From Prorocentrum cordatum (taxonomy: Eukaryota; Sar; Dinophyceae; Prorocentrales; Prorocentraceae): a DNA stretch of 64,000 nt. Below the pieces are notes generated by a model. The model searched no databases. It was not told where the DNA came from and worked only from the letters and a program-made list of their open reading frames with translations. The DNA lies in NCBI GenBank assembly GCA_963575745.1, contig CAUYUJ010003914.1, positions 200,001 through 264,000 of the forward strand. Reading direction: 5' to 3'. This document shows, piece after piece, positions 10,502-20,827 of this stretch; within the stretch, counting starts at the first letter, position 1; the number at the start of each line of letters is the position of its first letter. Made by a program: the position numbers and the translations under genes.

Positions 10502-11345
10502 GAGCGCTCCGGGAACGGATTGATCCTCGTCCTCGCCCCCCGCTCGGCCAGAGCCCCATGGGGACCCCTCTCTCCGCGGCGCTCCTCGAGCCAGGATCGG
10601 CCTGCGGGGCTGGCCTCCGCCGCCAGGAGACCGGTGCCGCCCCGAGCTATCCGACGGCGCAGGCCACCGCGCCAGCAGCGCCGACGCAGCACGGCCAGAA
10701 CCCCAGCGGCAGGACCCCGCCTCTCCGCGGCGCCTCTCGAGCCGGACCGGCCTGCGGGGGCCAGGGGGGGAGCGGGGGGGGCGAGGCGCCCACACCGGAG
10801 GGGGGAGCACACGGTGCGCAGGCATTGCGACGCCAGGATCTCTGCTGGGGGCAGCTCGACGCCTCGGGGGCAAAGGCCCTGCTGCGGAGCCGGAGGCGCG
10901 CAGGAGTGGCCCCGGGCCGGGGTGCGCGCCGTGCCGACTGCTGCATGCGGCGCGGTGGCAGCGGTCTGCGCGCTCGGCCTGCGGTCTGGCCACACATCCC
11001 CGGAGAACGGCCCGAGACCCCCAAAAACCGCGCGGGGACCGCGGGGCCGCACTGACTTGCCACGCGGTGTGGTCACCACACCGTTGTGGGAGGCCTGGAC
11101 ATTGGTGCCAGCACCAACACCGGGCTCTGCCTCATCCGGGGGAAGCTGCTCCTATTGGTAATCCTTCGGCCACCTTCGAAGCCCGAGTATTACCGCCATC
11201 ACCGAGATCGGGACCATCTTCCCTCGGTGGAGGCACACCGCCGACATTGGTCGACATTGGTGTTGGTGTCAACCTCTAGACCTCCGAGGTTTGGGGGCCT
11301 CCAGGAGAGCCGCGTCCAAGGTCCCTGCGGCGGAGGGCCACTCCT
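10502..11345. other. GC-rich unassigned stretch with internal direct repeat
   Basis: CTCTCCGCGGCGCTCCTCGA (about 10570) recurs as CTCTCCGCGGCGCCTCTCGA (about 10719), with similar following sequence. Overlapping GC-rich frames on both strands have no recognisable domain. The pair ACATTGGTGCCAGCACCAAC / GACATTGGTGTTGGTG brackets 11099-11270. Confidence 0.4.
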
Positions 11346-11354
11346 GCGTGTAGC

Positions 11355-11515
11355 CTTAAGTCGGGCGTGTCCCCCTACAGGGGGATTTTGGACGAAAAAT
11401 AAAAAATACCCCAAAAATGCTCAAAGATACCCAAAAATACTCCAAAAATAGTCCCCAGACCATTGTTTTACGACTTTTGAATATTCCCCCTGTAGAGGGA
11501 CAGGCCCGACTTAAG
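11355..11515. mobile_element. TIR element family B, full copy with TSD TGTAGC
   Basis: Both ends read CTTAAGTCGGGC inward, followed by GTGTCCCCCTACAGGGGGAT on the left and CTGTCCCTCTACAGGGGGAA on the right. TGTAGC at 11349-11354 is repeated at 11516-11521. The core is A-rich with CCCAAAAATRCTC-type repeats. Length is 161 bp. This is the best copy of family B. Confidence 0.85.
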
Positions 11516-11659
11516 TGTAGCCGATGGGGCCCCCTCTCCCCAGACGCCCGCCACGATCACCCGACGCCGGGCTCCTCCTGCGGGAGCGCCAGGAGGTCCC
11601 GCTCCGGCGCGGCCTCGGGGATCTTCAGCTCGGCCTCGGCGGGCCCAGCCGAGGCAGAA

Positions 11660-12060
11660 CTTGGACGACGACGGCGACGGGGACACAACGACGACGGCGA
11701 CGACGACGGCGACGGGGGCGGCGACGGCGGCGGCAACGGCAGCGACGGCCACAGAGACGGCGACAACGACGGCTACAGCGGCGGCGACGGCGACGGCGAC
11801 GACGACGGCGACGGCGACGACGGCGGCGACGACAACAGCGACGGCGACGGCGACGGCGACGACGGCAACGACGACGGCGACGATGGCGACGGCGACGGCA
11901 ACGGCAAAAGCGATGGCGTCGGCGACGACGGCGACAGGCGACAGGCGCAGGCGACGGCGACGGCGGCTGTGCGGACGACGGCGACAACGAAAGTTACAAC
12001 GACGGCGACGGCGACGGCGACGACGACGGCGACGACGACGACAACGACGACGACGGCATC
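11660..12060. repeat. (GACGGC)n array, block 1
   Basis: Mixed GAC/GGC/ACG triplets. Frames give Asp/Gly, Thr/Ala or Arg runs. Confidence 0.9.
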
Positions 12061-12370
12061 GGCTCGCCGGCGAGCGCGACCCGCCCGGGCCCTGCGGCGC
12101 TCGCTCGGAGTCGCCAGCGCTCCCGGGCGCCCCCGCCGCGCGGGGCTCCCGCGCGCGGCCGCTGCGCAGCCACACGCCCGCCCGGGCGGCGGCCAGCTCG
12201 AAGCGCAGCCCGCCACCTCCTGCTCCAGGCGGGCCTTTTGGCGATCATGACGACAAGTTTTTGAACAGTTTTTTGCCTCTGGGGGCCCTCACCGGGCCTC
12301 GGGGCCGTCAAGAGACGACTCCGGATGAAAAGCCAGTCCCAGGGAAGGGGTCCAGACCTCTGGGGGGTCG
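12061..12370. other. Spacer between (GACGGC)n blocks, with dispersed repeat O
   Basis: 12285-12365, read on the minus strand, shares GTTTTTTGACGGCCCCGGGG-type sequence with 27232-27318. The shared landmarks are CATCC and CTTGACGGCCCCGAGGCCCG. Nothing else is recognised. Confidence 0.4.
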
Positions 12371-12488
12371 GACACGGCGACGGCGACGGCGGCAACGGCG
12401 GCGACGGCCACAGCGACGGCGACAACCACGGCTACAGCGGCGGCGACGGCGACGGCGGCGACGGGGCTTGGGCGACGGCGATGGCAAG

Positions 12489-12523
<35 letters not shown>

Positions 12524-12911
12524 CGACGGCGACGACGACGGCGACGGCGACGGCGACGACGACGGCGACGACGACGGCGACAACGACGGCGACGGCGACA
12601 ACGACGGCGACAGCGAAGACGACGGCGACAGCGACGACGGCGACGGCGACGGCGACAGCGGCGACGACGGCGACGGCGACGACGACGAAGACGACGACGG
12701 CGACAGCGACGGCGAAACCGATGGCGACGGCGACGACGACGACGACGGCGACGGCGGCAGGGAAGGCGACGGCGACGATAACGGAGACGGCGACGATGAC
12801 GGCGACGACGACGACGACGACGACCGCGACGGCGACCGCGGCGGCGACGACGAGACGACGGCAACGGCCACGGGGACAGCGTCGTCGACAGCGACGGCGA
12901 CGGCGACGGCA

Positions 12912-12954
<43 letters not shown>

Positions 12955-13065
12955 AGACGGCCACGGCGACGGCTGCGGAGGCGACGGCGATGGCGACAGC
13001 GGCGGCGACGGCGACGGCGACGACGGAGACGTCGACGACGACGGAGACGGCGACGACGACAGACG
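12371..13065. repeat. (GACGGC)n array, block 2, about 690 bp
   Basis: Hexamer-like GACGGC/GACGAC repeats, purest at 12490-12560 and 12895-12960. Confidence 0.95.
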
Positions 13066-13645
13066 ACTGCGCAGGCAATCACAGGCAAACACCGACCACG
13101 GTTCAGAATCGCAGGAATTCTATGATGGTCGCCTCAACCCTCAAATTGGCTTTGGGTGCCCGTCAAAACCTCTCGCGCGCTTGTCAGTTACTCCCCATCT
13201 CCCTCCCGCCTACATCTACACTCCCTCCCCCCTCCCGCGCTCACAGGCAGAAGGACAATGAGGCCGCAGGGCCCACGTATGCACGCGCCAACACACATGC
13301 ACCGACAGGACGAGAAGACCGGAGAAGGAATCGCAGGAAGGGCAGTAAGGGGGCATCTCAGCCACTAATCCCGTGGCATCCCTTCTCCTTTCGTTTCGTT
13401 TCGATCTTTGACTTGAAGTCCATCTAAACGCTAGCTGGCCGCTTTACTGTGCGCTCCCACCATGCCTGCCCCAAGCGCTCCATTCAGTCTCTGCACTGCT
13501 GTCGTGCACTCCGCCCTCGCCGCTGTCTCTTAAGAGGAAGCAGCTGCCCGAGTCTGGCGCAAGAGGCGCAGCCTCCCCCACGCCACCCCCTCCTCTCCCG
13601 AGCGCCGACCCCCCCGGACAACTCGCGAGGGGCCTTGGCCGATCC
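13066..13645. other. Unassigned sequence
   Basis: No gene, hairpin or array is recognised. A small CGTTTCGTTTCGATC patch lies at 13389. Confidence 0.35.
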
Positions 13646-13735
13646 GGCCGCCCTGTGGAAACTGAAAAGCACCGACACCGCGACTCCCCAGACTTCTCCC
13701 TGGGGCGCGCTCGGACCCAGGATCAGGCAGGAGAG
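13646..13735. mobile_element. Family C fragment
   Basis: GAAACTGAAAAGCACCGACA followed by CCCCAGACTTCTCCCTGGGG aligns with the left half of family C. The right half is missing and is replaced by an (AATCG)n tract. Confidence 0.45.
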
Positions 13736-13945
13736 CCCATAATCGAATCGATAAGTCGGATCGGCGATCGAAATGAATCGGATCGGCGGAAATCGGCAGC
13801 CGAGTCGGGAAAAATCGCATCGGCGGAAATCGGCAGGCTACTATGCGTCCCATAAGAAGTCGGAATCCGAATCGGAATCCCAAGTCGAATCGAATCGGAA
13901 TCGGAAGCCATCGACATCGAATCGAATCGAATCGGAGGAGTCGAA
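13736..13945. repeat. (AATCG)n-rich tract
   Basis: Clusters of GAATCG, GATCGG and GGAATCGG, densest at 13860-13935. Confidence 0.8.
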
Positions 13946-13961
13946 ATGAGCCCTCTGGATC

Positions 13962-14215
13962 AGGTCGGGCATGTCCTCCTACAGACACGTCCTCCTCCAG
14001 GCGACCACGAGGGACGGGCAGCCGCAGCGGCACCTTTCCCTCCTCTGCCCCCCCCGCCCCACACGCGCACGGAAACAGAGGATGCACCGATGCCGCTGCG
14101 CCCCGGACCTCTCCCGGGGTGAGTCCTGACCAAAGCGACTAGGCGAAGCCAGCGGCGGCGACGAGGGCCTCCCAGGAAGGAGGACACCCCAAGAAAGGGG
14201 ACACGGGGATGGGGC
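13962..14215. mobile_element. Family B end fragment followed by family C fragment
   Basis: GGTCGGGCATGTCCTCCTAC at about 13965 is a lone family B end. From 14068, GGAAACAGAGGATGCACCGA then TCCTGACCAAAGCGACTAGG follows the family C order. Both are truncated. Confidence 0.45.
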
Positions 14216-14230
14216 CACGGTTGAGGATTA

Positions 14231-14369
14231 GGGGGCCACATGCGAACCCTACCCCCGCCCCCCACCACTTCGGGGGGGTCACTCCGCTCGGGAGCTCTCG
14301 AACGAAGTGAACCCCACCCTCCCCCTCAGACATCGTGGGGGGCGGGGGTAGGGTTCGCATGTGGCCCCC
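14231..14369. mobile_element. Inverted-repeat element P with perfect 35-bp arms
   Basis: 14231-14265 begins GGGGGCCACATGCGAACCCT and is exactly complementary to 14335-14369, with a 69-bp spacer. No flanking duplication is visible. Perfect arms suggest a recent origin or gene conversion between arms. Confidence 0.75.
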
Positions 14370-14388
14370 GAAGGGTGCCTCTCCCTTA

Positions 14389-14635
14389 GTGGGCCCTGGA
14401 AACGACAGGGCCGTTTTTTTACCGGTTCCGTTCTGCCGTTTTTGTTGCCGGTTCCGACGCCGTTTTTTCACCGGTTCCGTCGCTGTTTTTTGACCCGTTC
14501 CAACTCCGGTTCCGATCCTGGAGCCGTTTTTGTTGCCGTTTCCGGTCGCCGTTTTTTTTTGCCGTTCCCATGTTCAAGGGGCACTTTTCTGGAAACGGTG
14601 GAACAACGGCCCTGGCGTCTCCGGGGCCCACCAAA
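14389..14635. repeat. Inverted repeat bracketing a CCGTTTTTT minisatellite
   Basis: AGTGGGCCCTGGAAACGACA (about 14388) is inverted near 14632 as TGGGCCCCGGAGACGCC. Between them, 14410-14570 holds about seven loose copies of GCCGTTTTTTNCCGGTTCC. Confidence 0.65.
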
Positions 14636-14799
14636 GGCCTCGCCCCCCCCACGCCCGACCCCCGGGGGGCCTCGGCGTCGGGGGCCTGGCCGCAGCAGAA
14701 GAACATCCGCGCGCCGCCGGGCGCCGCGCCCCGCCCCGCAACCCGCTCGGGCGGAGAGGCCGTGCGGCGCGGGGGTGCTCGGCGGGGTGCCTCGGGGGA

Positions 14800-14970
14800 G
14801 GAGGAGGAGGAGGAGGAGGAGGAGGAGGAGGAGGAGGAGGAGGGAGGGAGGAGGAGGAGGAGGAGGAGCAGGAGGAGGAGGAGGAGGAGGAGGAGGAGGG
14901 AGGGAGGAGGAGGAGGGAGGAGGAGGAGGAGGAGGAGGAGGAGGAGGAGGAGGAGGAGGAGGAGGAGTGG
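14800..14970. repeat. (GGA)n array, about 170 bp
   Basis: Almost pure GGA triplets with three GGGA interruptions. It is a homopurine tract on the plus strand. Confidence 0.95.
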
Positions 14971-15019
14971 AGCCCCGAGGGGCAGAGGGGGCTCCCCAAG
15001 AGCGAGGACCGGCGGCGAG

Positions 15020-15325
15020 GCCGGGGGGACGAGCGAGAGGGGGCAGGCCTCGCAGACGAAGCCAGGGCGAGGCTGAACTCGGGTCGTCTGGACCGCGCTG
15101 GAGCGGATGTGTCCTCGCCCCGGCCCCGTCCGACAGGGGGACCGGTGGGAGGTGGCAGGCCTTCTCGGAGAGCCGCGGGGCTCCTCGGAGCCCTCGCGCC
15201 TTCTGAGAGGCCCAGCAGGCTCCCTCCGAAGCCGGGAGGCGACAGGGCTCTAGAGGAGCCTCGCCGCCCCCTGAGAAGGCCTGCCCCCTCTCGCTTGTCT
15301 CCCTGGGCTCGCCACCGAGAGCAGG
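15020..15325. mobile_element. Degenerate family A copy
   Basis: ACGAGCGAGAGGGGGCAGGC near 15027 is mirrored near 15315 on the other strand (ACAAGCGAGAGGGGGCAGGC). The inside carries CCTTCTCGGAGAG and CTTCTGAGAGGC palindromes typical of family A. No target duplication is seen. Confidence 0.5.
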
Positions 15326-15616
15326 CCTCGAACGTTTCGGGCTCGAGGTTTGCGGTGCTCGGGCGCGTTCGCCTCTTCTCGGCGGTTTGAGGTTGGGCTC
15401 TTCGGGCGAGCTCGTTGGTCCTCGGCGGTCCGACAGCCTCGGGATGTTCTCCAGCAGCTGCGCCTCGCCGAGAGGCGTCCGGGCGTGCCCGGATCTTCCC
15501 GAACGGCCGCGGGAGACCCGAGTGAGGACACGAAAACCAGACGATGCATCTTCGATTCTGCTTCGGCGCGACAGGCCTCGGAAGAAATTGGCGAACACTC
15601 CTACCACGTTCATCTG
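15326..15616. other. Unassigned GC-rich sequence
   Basis: No gene is recognised. A minus-strand frame enters from the dispersed repeat to the right. Confidence 0.3.
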
Positions 15617-15742
15617 TCAATGCCCCCTCTCCCGATGACAAATGTTGGCGATGGGTTGAAGGAGTTGCACTTCGACCGCCGTCTTCCCCGCGCGTGCCAG
15701 CTTCGAAATTGGGGGAGAGCGAGAGGGGAAGTGTCCACGCAC
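15617..15742 (-). repeat. Dispersed repeat H, copy 1
   Basis: On the minus strand this reads GCTGGCACGCGCGGGGAAGA, then CGGCGGTCGAAGTGCAACTC. It matches 55108-55235 on the plus strand (TTGGCACGCGCGGGGGAGAC, then GCGGTCGAAGTGGAACTC). The shared peptide reads SKLARAG(K/E)TAVEV, so the repeat may derive from coding DNA. I do not recognise the protein. Confidence 0.55.
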
Positions 15743-16237
15743 TGTCTCGCCTCCCTCTACCGGAGAGGAGGCTCGGCGACTCCGCAGGGTGTGGCTTGCA
15801 ACCCGTGCCTGGGGGGGGGAGGCGGGCGAGGACATTGACGAGGACCTCTGCAACGCCCCGACGTGGGCTCGCCGGGCCTCTGGCGCAACGCGGTCACCCC
15901 CACAGCAGGGGCTCGCCCACAAGAAGCCTTCCAGCGCTGGAGACCCCACGACGTCCCTTGCTTTTCTGGTGTGGGAACGTCACGCCTTCCATCGCAAAAA
16001 ACCATCGGAACCCAAGAAACCCAGGGCAATCTGGAGGCAAGCCAGGGTGCTTCTTGGCATGGGCCTCCACGGTGAGCCCCCCATGGCGCAGATCGCAAAC
16101 CACACCCCCGCGCAGCCACACCCGGGGCAGTCGCCGAGCCGAGGGGCGACATCGGACGAGACGGGGCCCCTCCCTCCGTCCTCTGGGGGGCCCGGCCCCA
16201 GGCAGAACAGAGAGAGAGAGAGAGAGGCGTGTGCACA
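15743..16237. other. Unassigned sequence
   Basis: No gene is recognised. A short (AG)n run lies at 16209-16226, just left of the family A copy. Confidence 0.35.
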
Positions 16238-16242
16238 CAGAC

Positions 16243-16442
16243 TCGGCTGCGAGCGAGGGGGGGGGGGGAATGAGAAGGGGCGGGCCTTCTCAGAAGGCTC
16301 GCACATCCCTCGACCTTGGGGGAAGTTTTCTGAGCCTTCCCTGGAGACACGCAAAACTTCTCAGAAGGCGCGAGGGCTTCTGAGAAGTCCCGTCGACTTC
16401 TGAGAAGGCCTTCTCCTTCTCATTTCGCACCCTCGCTCGCCC
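16243..16442. mobile_element. TIR element family A, copy with TSD CAGAC
   Basis: The left end is TCGGCTGCGAGCGAGGGGGG. The right end on the opposite strand is GGGCGAGCGAGGG. Both continue as AATGAGAAGG then GGCCTTCTCAGAAG. CAGAC flanks at 16238-16242 and 16443-16447. The right terminus looks a few bases shorter than in the 3144 copy. Confidence 0.65.
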
Positions 16443-16451
16443 CAGACATAC

Positions 16452-16705
16452 AGTCGGACCTAGGCCAGCATAACATCTTTCAAGAACACGAAGACCCCTG
16501 TCGGCCCAAACAAACAGAACATCCAAAGGGTATCCTTCCCAGGATGCACAAACAGAACATCAAACAAACCCTTTTTTCGTCGGCGGCGAAGCGGAGGCGA
16601 TCCGCACCAGCGTCGGGCAACATCCAACAACCACGAAGAACGTTAGGGTACCCTCCCCGAACCGACCTCGATCTTCTGCCTCGGTCGGCCTGTGTACCGA
16701 CCACG
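16452..16705. repeat. Dispersed repeat I, copy 1
   Basis: It shares with 33893-34078, in order: GTCGGCCCAAACAAAC, AACATCYAAGGGTAYC, CCCAGGATGCACAA, ACATCCAACAA, and CCCTCCCCGAACCGACCTCG. This copy carries about 60 bp extra (around 16565-16620). Confidence 0.7.
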
Positions 16706-17088
16706 CCCTGGCCCATCCCTTGTCAAGGGCTGGCGCTAAGCAGCATACAGTCAGAAACTTTGGGACAGCGTGTCGCCACGGCGACCCCAGCGACTCGCTG
16801 TGCCTTGAGAGCGGACGGCGTGCCGCTCCGCTCCGCGGGGCGAGAGGCCAGGGAACACTTTGGACGTTGACGCCTCGAGACCGCGAAATGGGACAGCGTG
16901 CCGCACCCCAGGCGCGGTGGGCCAGAACCGGCGCAGCGACGCGCCATCCCCCAAGGATCCCGACCCCAGTAGGGAGCTCCGCCCCGCCCGTGCCAGCCTG
17001 TCAGACTCGGAAGAACCTCCACGGGGGAGCCCCTGCCGACGGCCCGAACCGGTAGGGAGCGATGGTGCGGCTCGCATGGCGGGCTCCA
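16706..17088. other. Unassigned GC-rich spacer
   Basis: TGGGACAGCGTGTCGCCACG (16763) and TGGGACAGCGTGCCGCACC (16889) form a short direct repeat. No gene is recognised. Confidence 0.35.
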
Positions 17089-17094
17089 GAAACC

Positions 17095-17238
17095 CTGACC
17101 TTCCAGGAGGGCTAAAAAATAGCACCCGACCTAAAAACCTATCCCAAAGCTATTCTACGTCTTGGTTTTAGGCTGTTTCGCTCAGCTTTTTAGGTTTTTA
17201 GGTCTCCAGTGCTAAAAAATAGCTCTCTGGAAGGTCAG
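17095..17238. mobile_element. TIR element family F with TSD GAAACC
   Basis: Both ends read CTGACCTTCCAG inward. An inner block carries GCTAAAAAATAGC on both sides and GACCTAAAAACCTA as a second inverted pair. GAAACC at 17089-17094 is repeated at 17239-17244. Length is 144 bp. It is the only A/T-rich element in a GC-rich stretch and is a single copy here. Confidence 0.8.
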
Positions 17239-17289
17239 GAAACCTGCCCCCCCCCCAAACAAAAAAAACAAAACTGCATCTCTTGGCGT

Positions 17290-17615
17290 CAGGGCGCCGC
17301 GGCGGCGGGCGACGTCGGACGGCGGCTGCCCGCGGAGAGGGCGGGGGCAGCGTGGCACTGGAAGGGCGGCGAGGGCGGCGGCGAGAGGGCCACGGCGGCG
17401 ACGGGGGCGGCGGCGAGGGCGGCGGAGAAGGCAGGGGCGACGGGGGCGAGAGCGATGGCGACGAGGGCGGCAGCGGCGAAGGCGAGGGGGCCCCCGCCCC
17501 TGGCCGCAGGGCTGCGCGGGGGCGCCGACTGCCGCGGCGGCGACGGCGACGGCGACGGCGACGAAGCCGCCGACGGCGAAGAGGACGATGACGAGGACGC
17601 CGAGGACGACGAGGA
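17290..17615. repeat. (GGCGAC)n-type low-complexity tract
   Basis: Mixed GGC/GAC/GAG triplets. Frames on both strands are Ala/Gly/Glu or Arg/Pro rich and are not convincing genes. Confidence 0.75.
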
Positions 17616-18540
17616 GCAAACCGCCACCCAGACGAAGGTGGTTCACCGTGTCTGGCCCCATGGCCCCTCAGAACAGATGTCCAGACGGGAGCCCAATCGT
17701 CAGACAACCAAAAAGCGCAGCGCAAATACAGGAAAAAGCTTGACCGCTGCTGGTGCGGACAAATGGGTTGAAGGGCGAAAGCTGCACCCACTCCATCTAT
17801 GAATGTCCAACCAATTAAATGGAGGAGCGCACTGCTTTTGAAGTGCTCCGGCACTCTAGCACCAGCTGGCTAAGGCCGTCTATCGCCTATCCGCAGCAGT
17901 GACCGGCTACGCAACTTAACCGGTATTGCATACAGCACCGCGCCGCCTTAAGGTGTACCGGCTCGCAACAGGCTCTTTTTACAGTACCACGTCGGCCTTG
18001 GAGGGAGATACTGCCACCGTCATCCTACGATGAATTTGAAACAGTTGTCGAATACATACACACATACACACTACAACAACTACGTGCTGGTTTGTTCGAT
18101 GCGGGGCCATGGAGTAACGTAAGGAACGCCGTATATTCCTGTCTCGACGCCCCGACGGAAGCATTGCGTGGAGTTTTGCCAACGTCTTCAAGTTCCATCG
18201 ACGCCCCAAACTTCAAAATCACAAACATACGCAAAATATGCGCGGGGGGACACGGAAAACCGACCTGGCTTTCGGCACCCCTAATCCGAAGCAGATGGAC
18301 CCACTGCTGTATCTCCCCTGGCACTCTCTACGTGTGCGACGGAGGTCCAGCAATCAGGTCCTCATCCTCGTTCTTGGGCCGCAGCTCCAACATTAAGGGG
18401 GACCGCTCGGGGAGAACGAACCCGTCGGAGAGCTTGCGGCGGGGCTCTGACCGCTGAGCATGACATCGCAAATCACATCCTCTAGGATGCCCCGTTCAAG
18501 CCTCGCTGTCCCTCCACACAAACAGACAAGGATACTTAAT
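17616..18540. other. Unassigned sequence
   Basis: No gene or repeat family is recognised over about 900 bp. A short ACACATACACAC patch lies at 18055. Confidence 0.35.
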
Positions 18541-18555
18541 CATAACCTTCAATGG

Positions 18556-18690
18556 GGTTCCGCGCGCATGTTTTGAAACGGAACCAGAGCCCCCTCCCTG
18601 GCGCGCGGAGCGCGTCGAGGGCGGCGCCCGGAGCGACGCCGTGGGGATCCGGCGCCGATCCAAGAAACCCGCGCAGTTCATGCTCGCGCT
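18556..18690. mobile_element. Foldback family G, degenerate copy
   Basis: It contains the family core CCCTGGCGCGCGGAGCGCGT followed by GGCGGCGCCCGGAGCGACGC, then CCGGCGCCGATCCAAGAAAC. The left arm is poorly preserved. Confidence 0.55.
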
Positions 18691-19027
18691 GCGCTGCCCT
18701 GAAAAAAGGTTGTATGTAATGGTTCCGCATATATATATATTAATCTATATAACGACATGTATACATAGACGCTATCCCACATGATCGTTGCATTCCAAAC
18801 ACTTCAATGCGAAGCGACTGCAATCTTTCGCAGCGCATTGCAATCCAATCGATTGCGTTGCAATCGATCACGAGGAACCCATTGTTTAGGATATAATCCC
18901 TCCTCCTCCCCCTTATCCTCATCCGCCTCATCTTCCTCCTCCTACTATTCCTTCCCATCCGCCTAATTTTCCTCCTCCTCTTCCTTCTCATCCGCCTAGG
19001 TCTCCTTGTTGTGAAAGGTTTCAACAC

Positions 19028-19165
19028 GAACCCTTCTGAGGAGGATTTCTATCGGACTCATTCTGCGTAGGATTTCAATTGGAATATTTCTGCGGAGGAT
19101 TTCGATAAGATCTTTCTGCGGGAGATTGCAATCGGAATTCTTATGTGGAGGATTTTCTCCTTCCT
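19028..19165. repeat. 27-bp minisatellite, five units
   Basis: Units start at 19028, 19055, 19082, 19109 and 19135. The consensus is GAAT-TTTCTGCGGAGGATTTC. Two further related units occur at about 19247-19300 after a TCC-rich gap. Confidence 0.85.
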
Positions 19166-19494
19166 CCTCCTCCTCATCCGCCTCATTTTCCCTCACCCTC
19201 CTAATCCGCCTACTTCTCCTTCTTGTAAAGGGTGTAACTCTGCTGTGGAGGATTTCACTAGGAATCCTTCTGTGGTGGCTTTCACTAGAAGCCTTCTCCT
19301 CGTCCGCCTCATCTTCCTCCTCCTCCTCCTCATCCGCCTCATTTCTCTTGTTTTGTCCAGGGTTTCAATAAGAGTCCTTTTGAGCAGAGGGCAGGGTGAA
19401 GGGCGAAGAGAAGGAGCAGGAGGAGAAGATGGAGGAGGATGAGGAGGAAGACGAGGAAGATGAGGAGCATGACGAGGGCGAGGCGCAACACATT
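19166..19494. repeat. TCC/GGA-rich transition between two tandem arrays
   Basis: TCCTCATCCGCC-type pyrimidine runs (19160-19345) switch to GGAGGA/GACGAG purine runs (19385-19480). Related TCC runs occur at 18898-18990. Confidence 0.6.
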
Positions 19495-20540
19495 ACTCAC
19501 ACACATGCTTGTGGAGCTGCGTTCGCAACTGGATTTGTGAGTAACGCCTCGAAGCGGAGAGCAACGGGCAGAATGAACAGGAGCAGGTGAGGAAGAGGAG
19601 GCAGGTGAGGAAGAGGAGGGCGGGAAGGAAGAAGAGGAGGGTGAGGAGCATGACGAAGGTCAGGAGGATCAGGTTACTCACAAAGGTACTCGTGGAGCGG
19701 CGTTATATGAATAATCTTTCGTAGCGGAAGGTTACTCGCCAAACTTGTTGTGGAGCTGCATTCGCAACTCGATTTATGAGTAACGCCTCGAAGCGGCGAG
19801 CAACGGGCAGAATGAACAGGAGCAGGAGCAGCAGGAGGAGGATAGTGAGGAGGAAGAAGAGGGGAGTGAGGAGCATGACGAGAGGGAGGAGGAACACCAA
19901 ACTCACAAAACTAGTTGTGGAGCGGCGTTCACAACTAGTTTTGTGAGTAATGTTTCGTAGCGGGAGGTTACTCGCAAAACTTGATTTGCAGCTGCGTTCA
20001 CAACTAGATTAGTGAGTAACGCCTCGAAGCGGAGAGCAGCGCGCAGAATGAAGAAGAGGAGCAGGCGCAGCAGGAGGAGGAGGGTGAGGAGAACGAAGAG
20101 GAGGGTGAGGATAACGACGAAAGTGAGGAGGAACACATTACTCAGAAAACTAGTTGTTGAGCGGCATTCACAACTAGTCTTGTGAGCAATGCTTCGTAGC
20201 AGGAGGTTACTCGCAAATCAAGTTGTGGAGATGCGTTCACAACTAGATTTGTGAGTAACGCCCCGAAGCGGAGAGGAGGGGGCTGAGTGAAGAGGAGAAG
20301 GAGGAGGATGGCGGAGGAGCAGGAGGAGTAGGAGGGCGAAGAAGACGAGGGTGAGGAGCATGACGAAGGTGAGGAGGAACACCAAACTCACAAAACTACT
20401 TGTGCAGCGGCGTTCACAACTAGTTTTGTGAGTAATGCTTCGTAGCAGGAGATTACTCGCAAAACTTGATTTGCAGCTGCGTTCACAATGAGGTTTGTGA
20501 TTAACGCCTCGAAGCGGAGAGGGGGGGGCACCCCCTCCCC
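19495..20540. repeat. Hairpin satellite, about 240-bp units
   Basis: Unit landmarks ACTCAC...GAGCGGCGTT recur near 19676, 19901, 20140 and 20386 (spacings 225, 239, 246). Each unit has two hairpins. Hairpin 1 at 19901-19948 has perfect 19-bp arms (ACTCACAAAACTAGTTGTG) and a 10-bp loop. Hairpin 2, e.g. 20206-20259, has 22-bp arms with two mismatches and a GAGATGCGTT loop. Hairpin 2 is followed by AACGCCTCGAAGCGGAGAG and then a GGA-rich spacer. No open frame spans the units. Confidence 0.85.
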
Positions 20541-20545
20541 CTCTT

Positions 20546-20695
20546 CCTCCTCCTCCTCCTCCTCCTCCTCCTCCTCCTCCTCCTCCTCTTCGGAATCAGC
20601 AAAATCGCGAAAACCAGCGAAAAGCTTCAGAAAACCAATCTATATATATATATATATATATATACATATGTATATGTATATATACATATAAATGA
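20546..20695. repeat. (TCC)n then (TA)n microsatellites
   Basis: TCC triplets at 20546-20590 and TATATA/CATATGTATA at 20641-20695. Confidence 0.9.
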
Positions 20696-20705
20696 ATAAA
20701 TAAAT

Positions 20706-20741
20706 TTCGGGAGAACCTTGCCGCCCCAGAAGTTCTCCCGA
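20706..20741. other. Perfect 11-bp hairpin
   Basis: TTCGGGAGAAC (20706) and GTTCTCCCGAA (20731) are exact complements around a 14-bp loop. It lies between the (TA)n tract and a GC-rich direct repeat. The role is unknown. Confidence 0.6.
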
Positions 20742-20827
20742 AATGATGGTTTGTGAACTCGGCGCCGTCGATCAGAACCATGGGGACTCCCCTCCCCCCA
20801 ACCCCCCCTTCCCGAACCCCCCCCCCC

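Noticed and set aside
19495-20540. Regular repeats considered as a CRISPR-like array
   Set aside because: Units are about 240 bp with internal hairpins and related, not unique, spacers; the context is eukaryotic.
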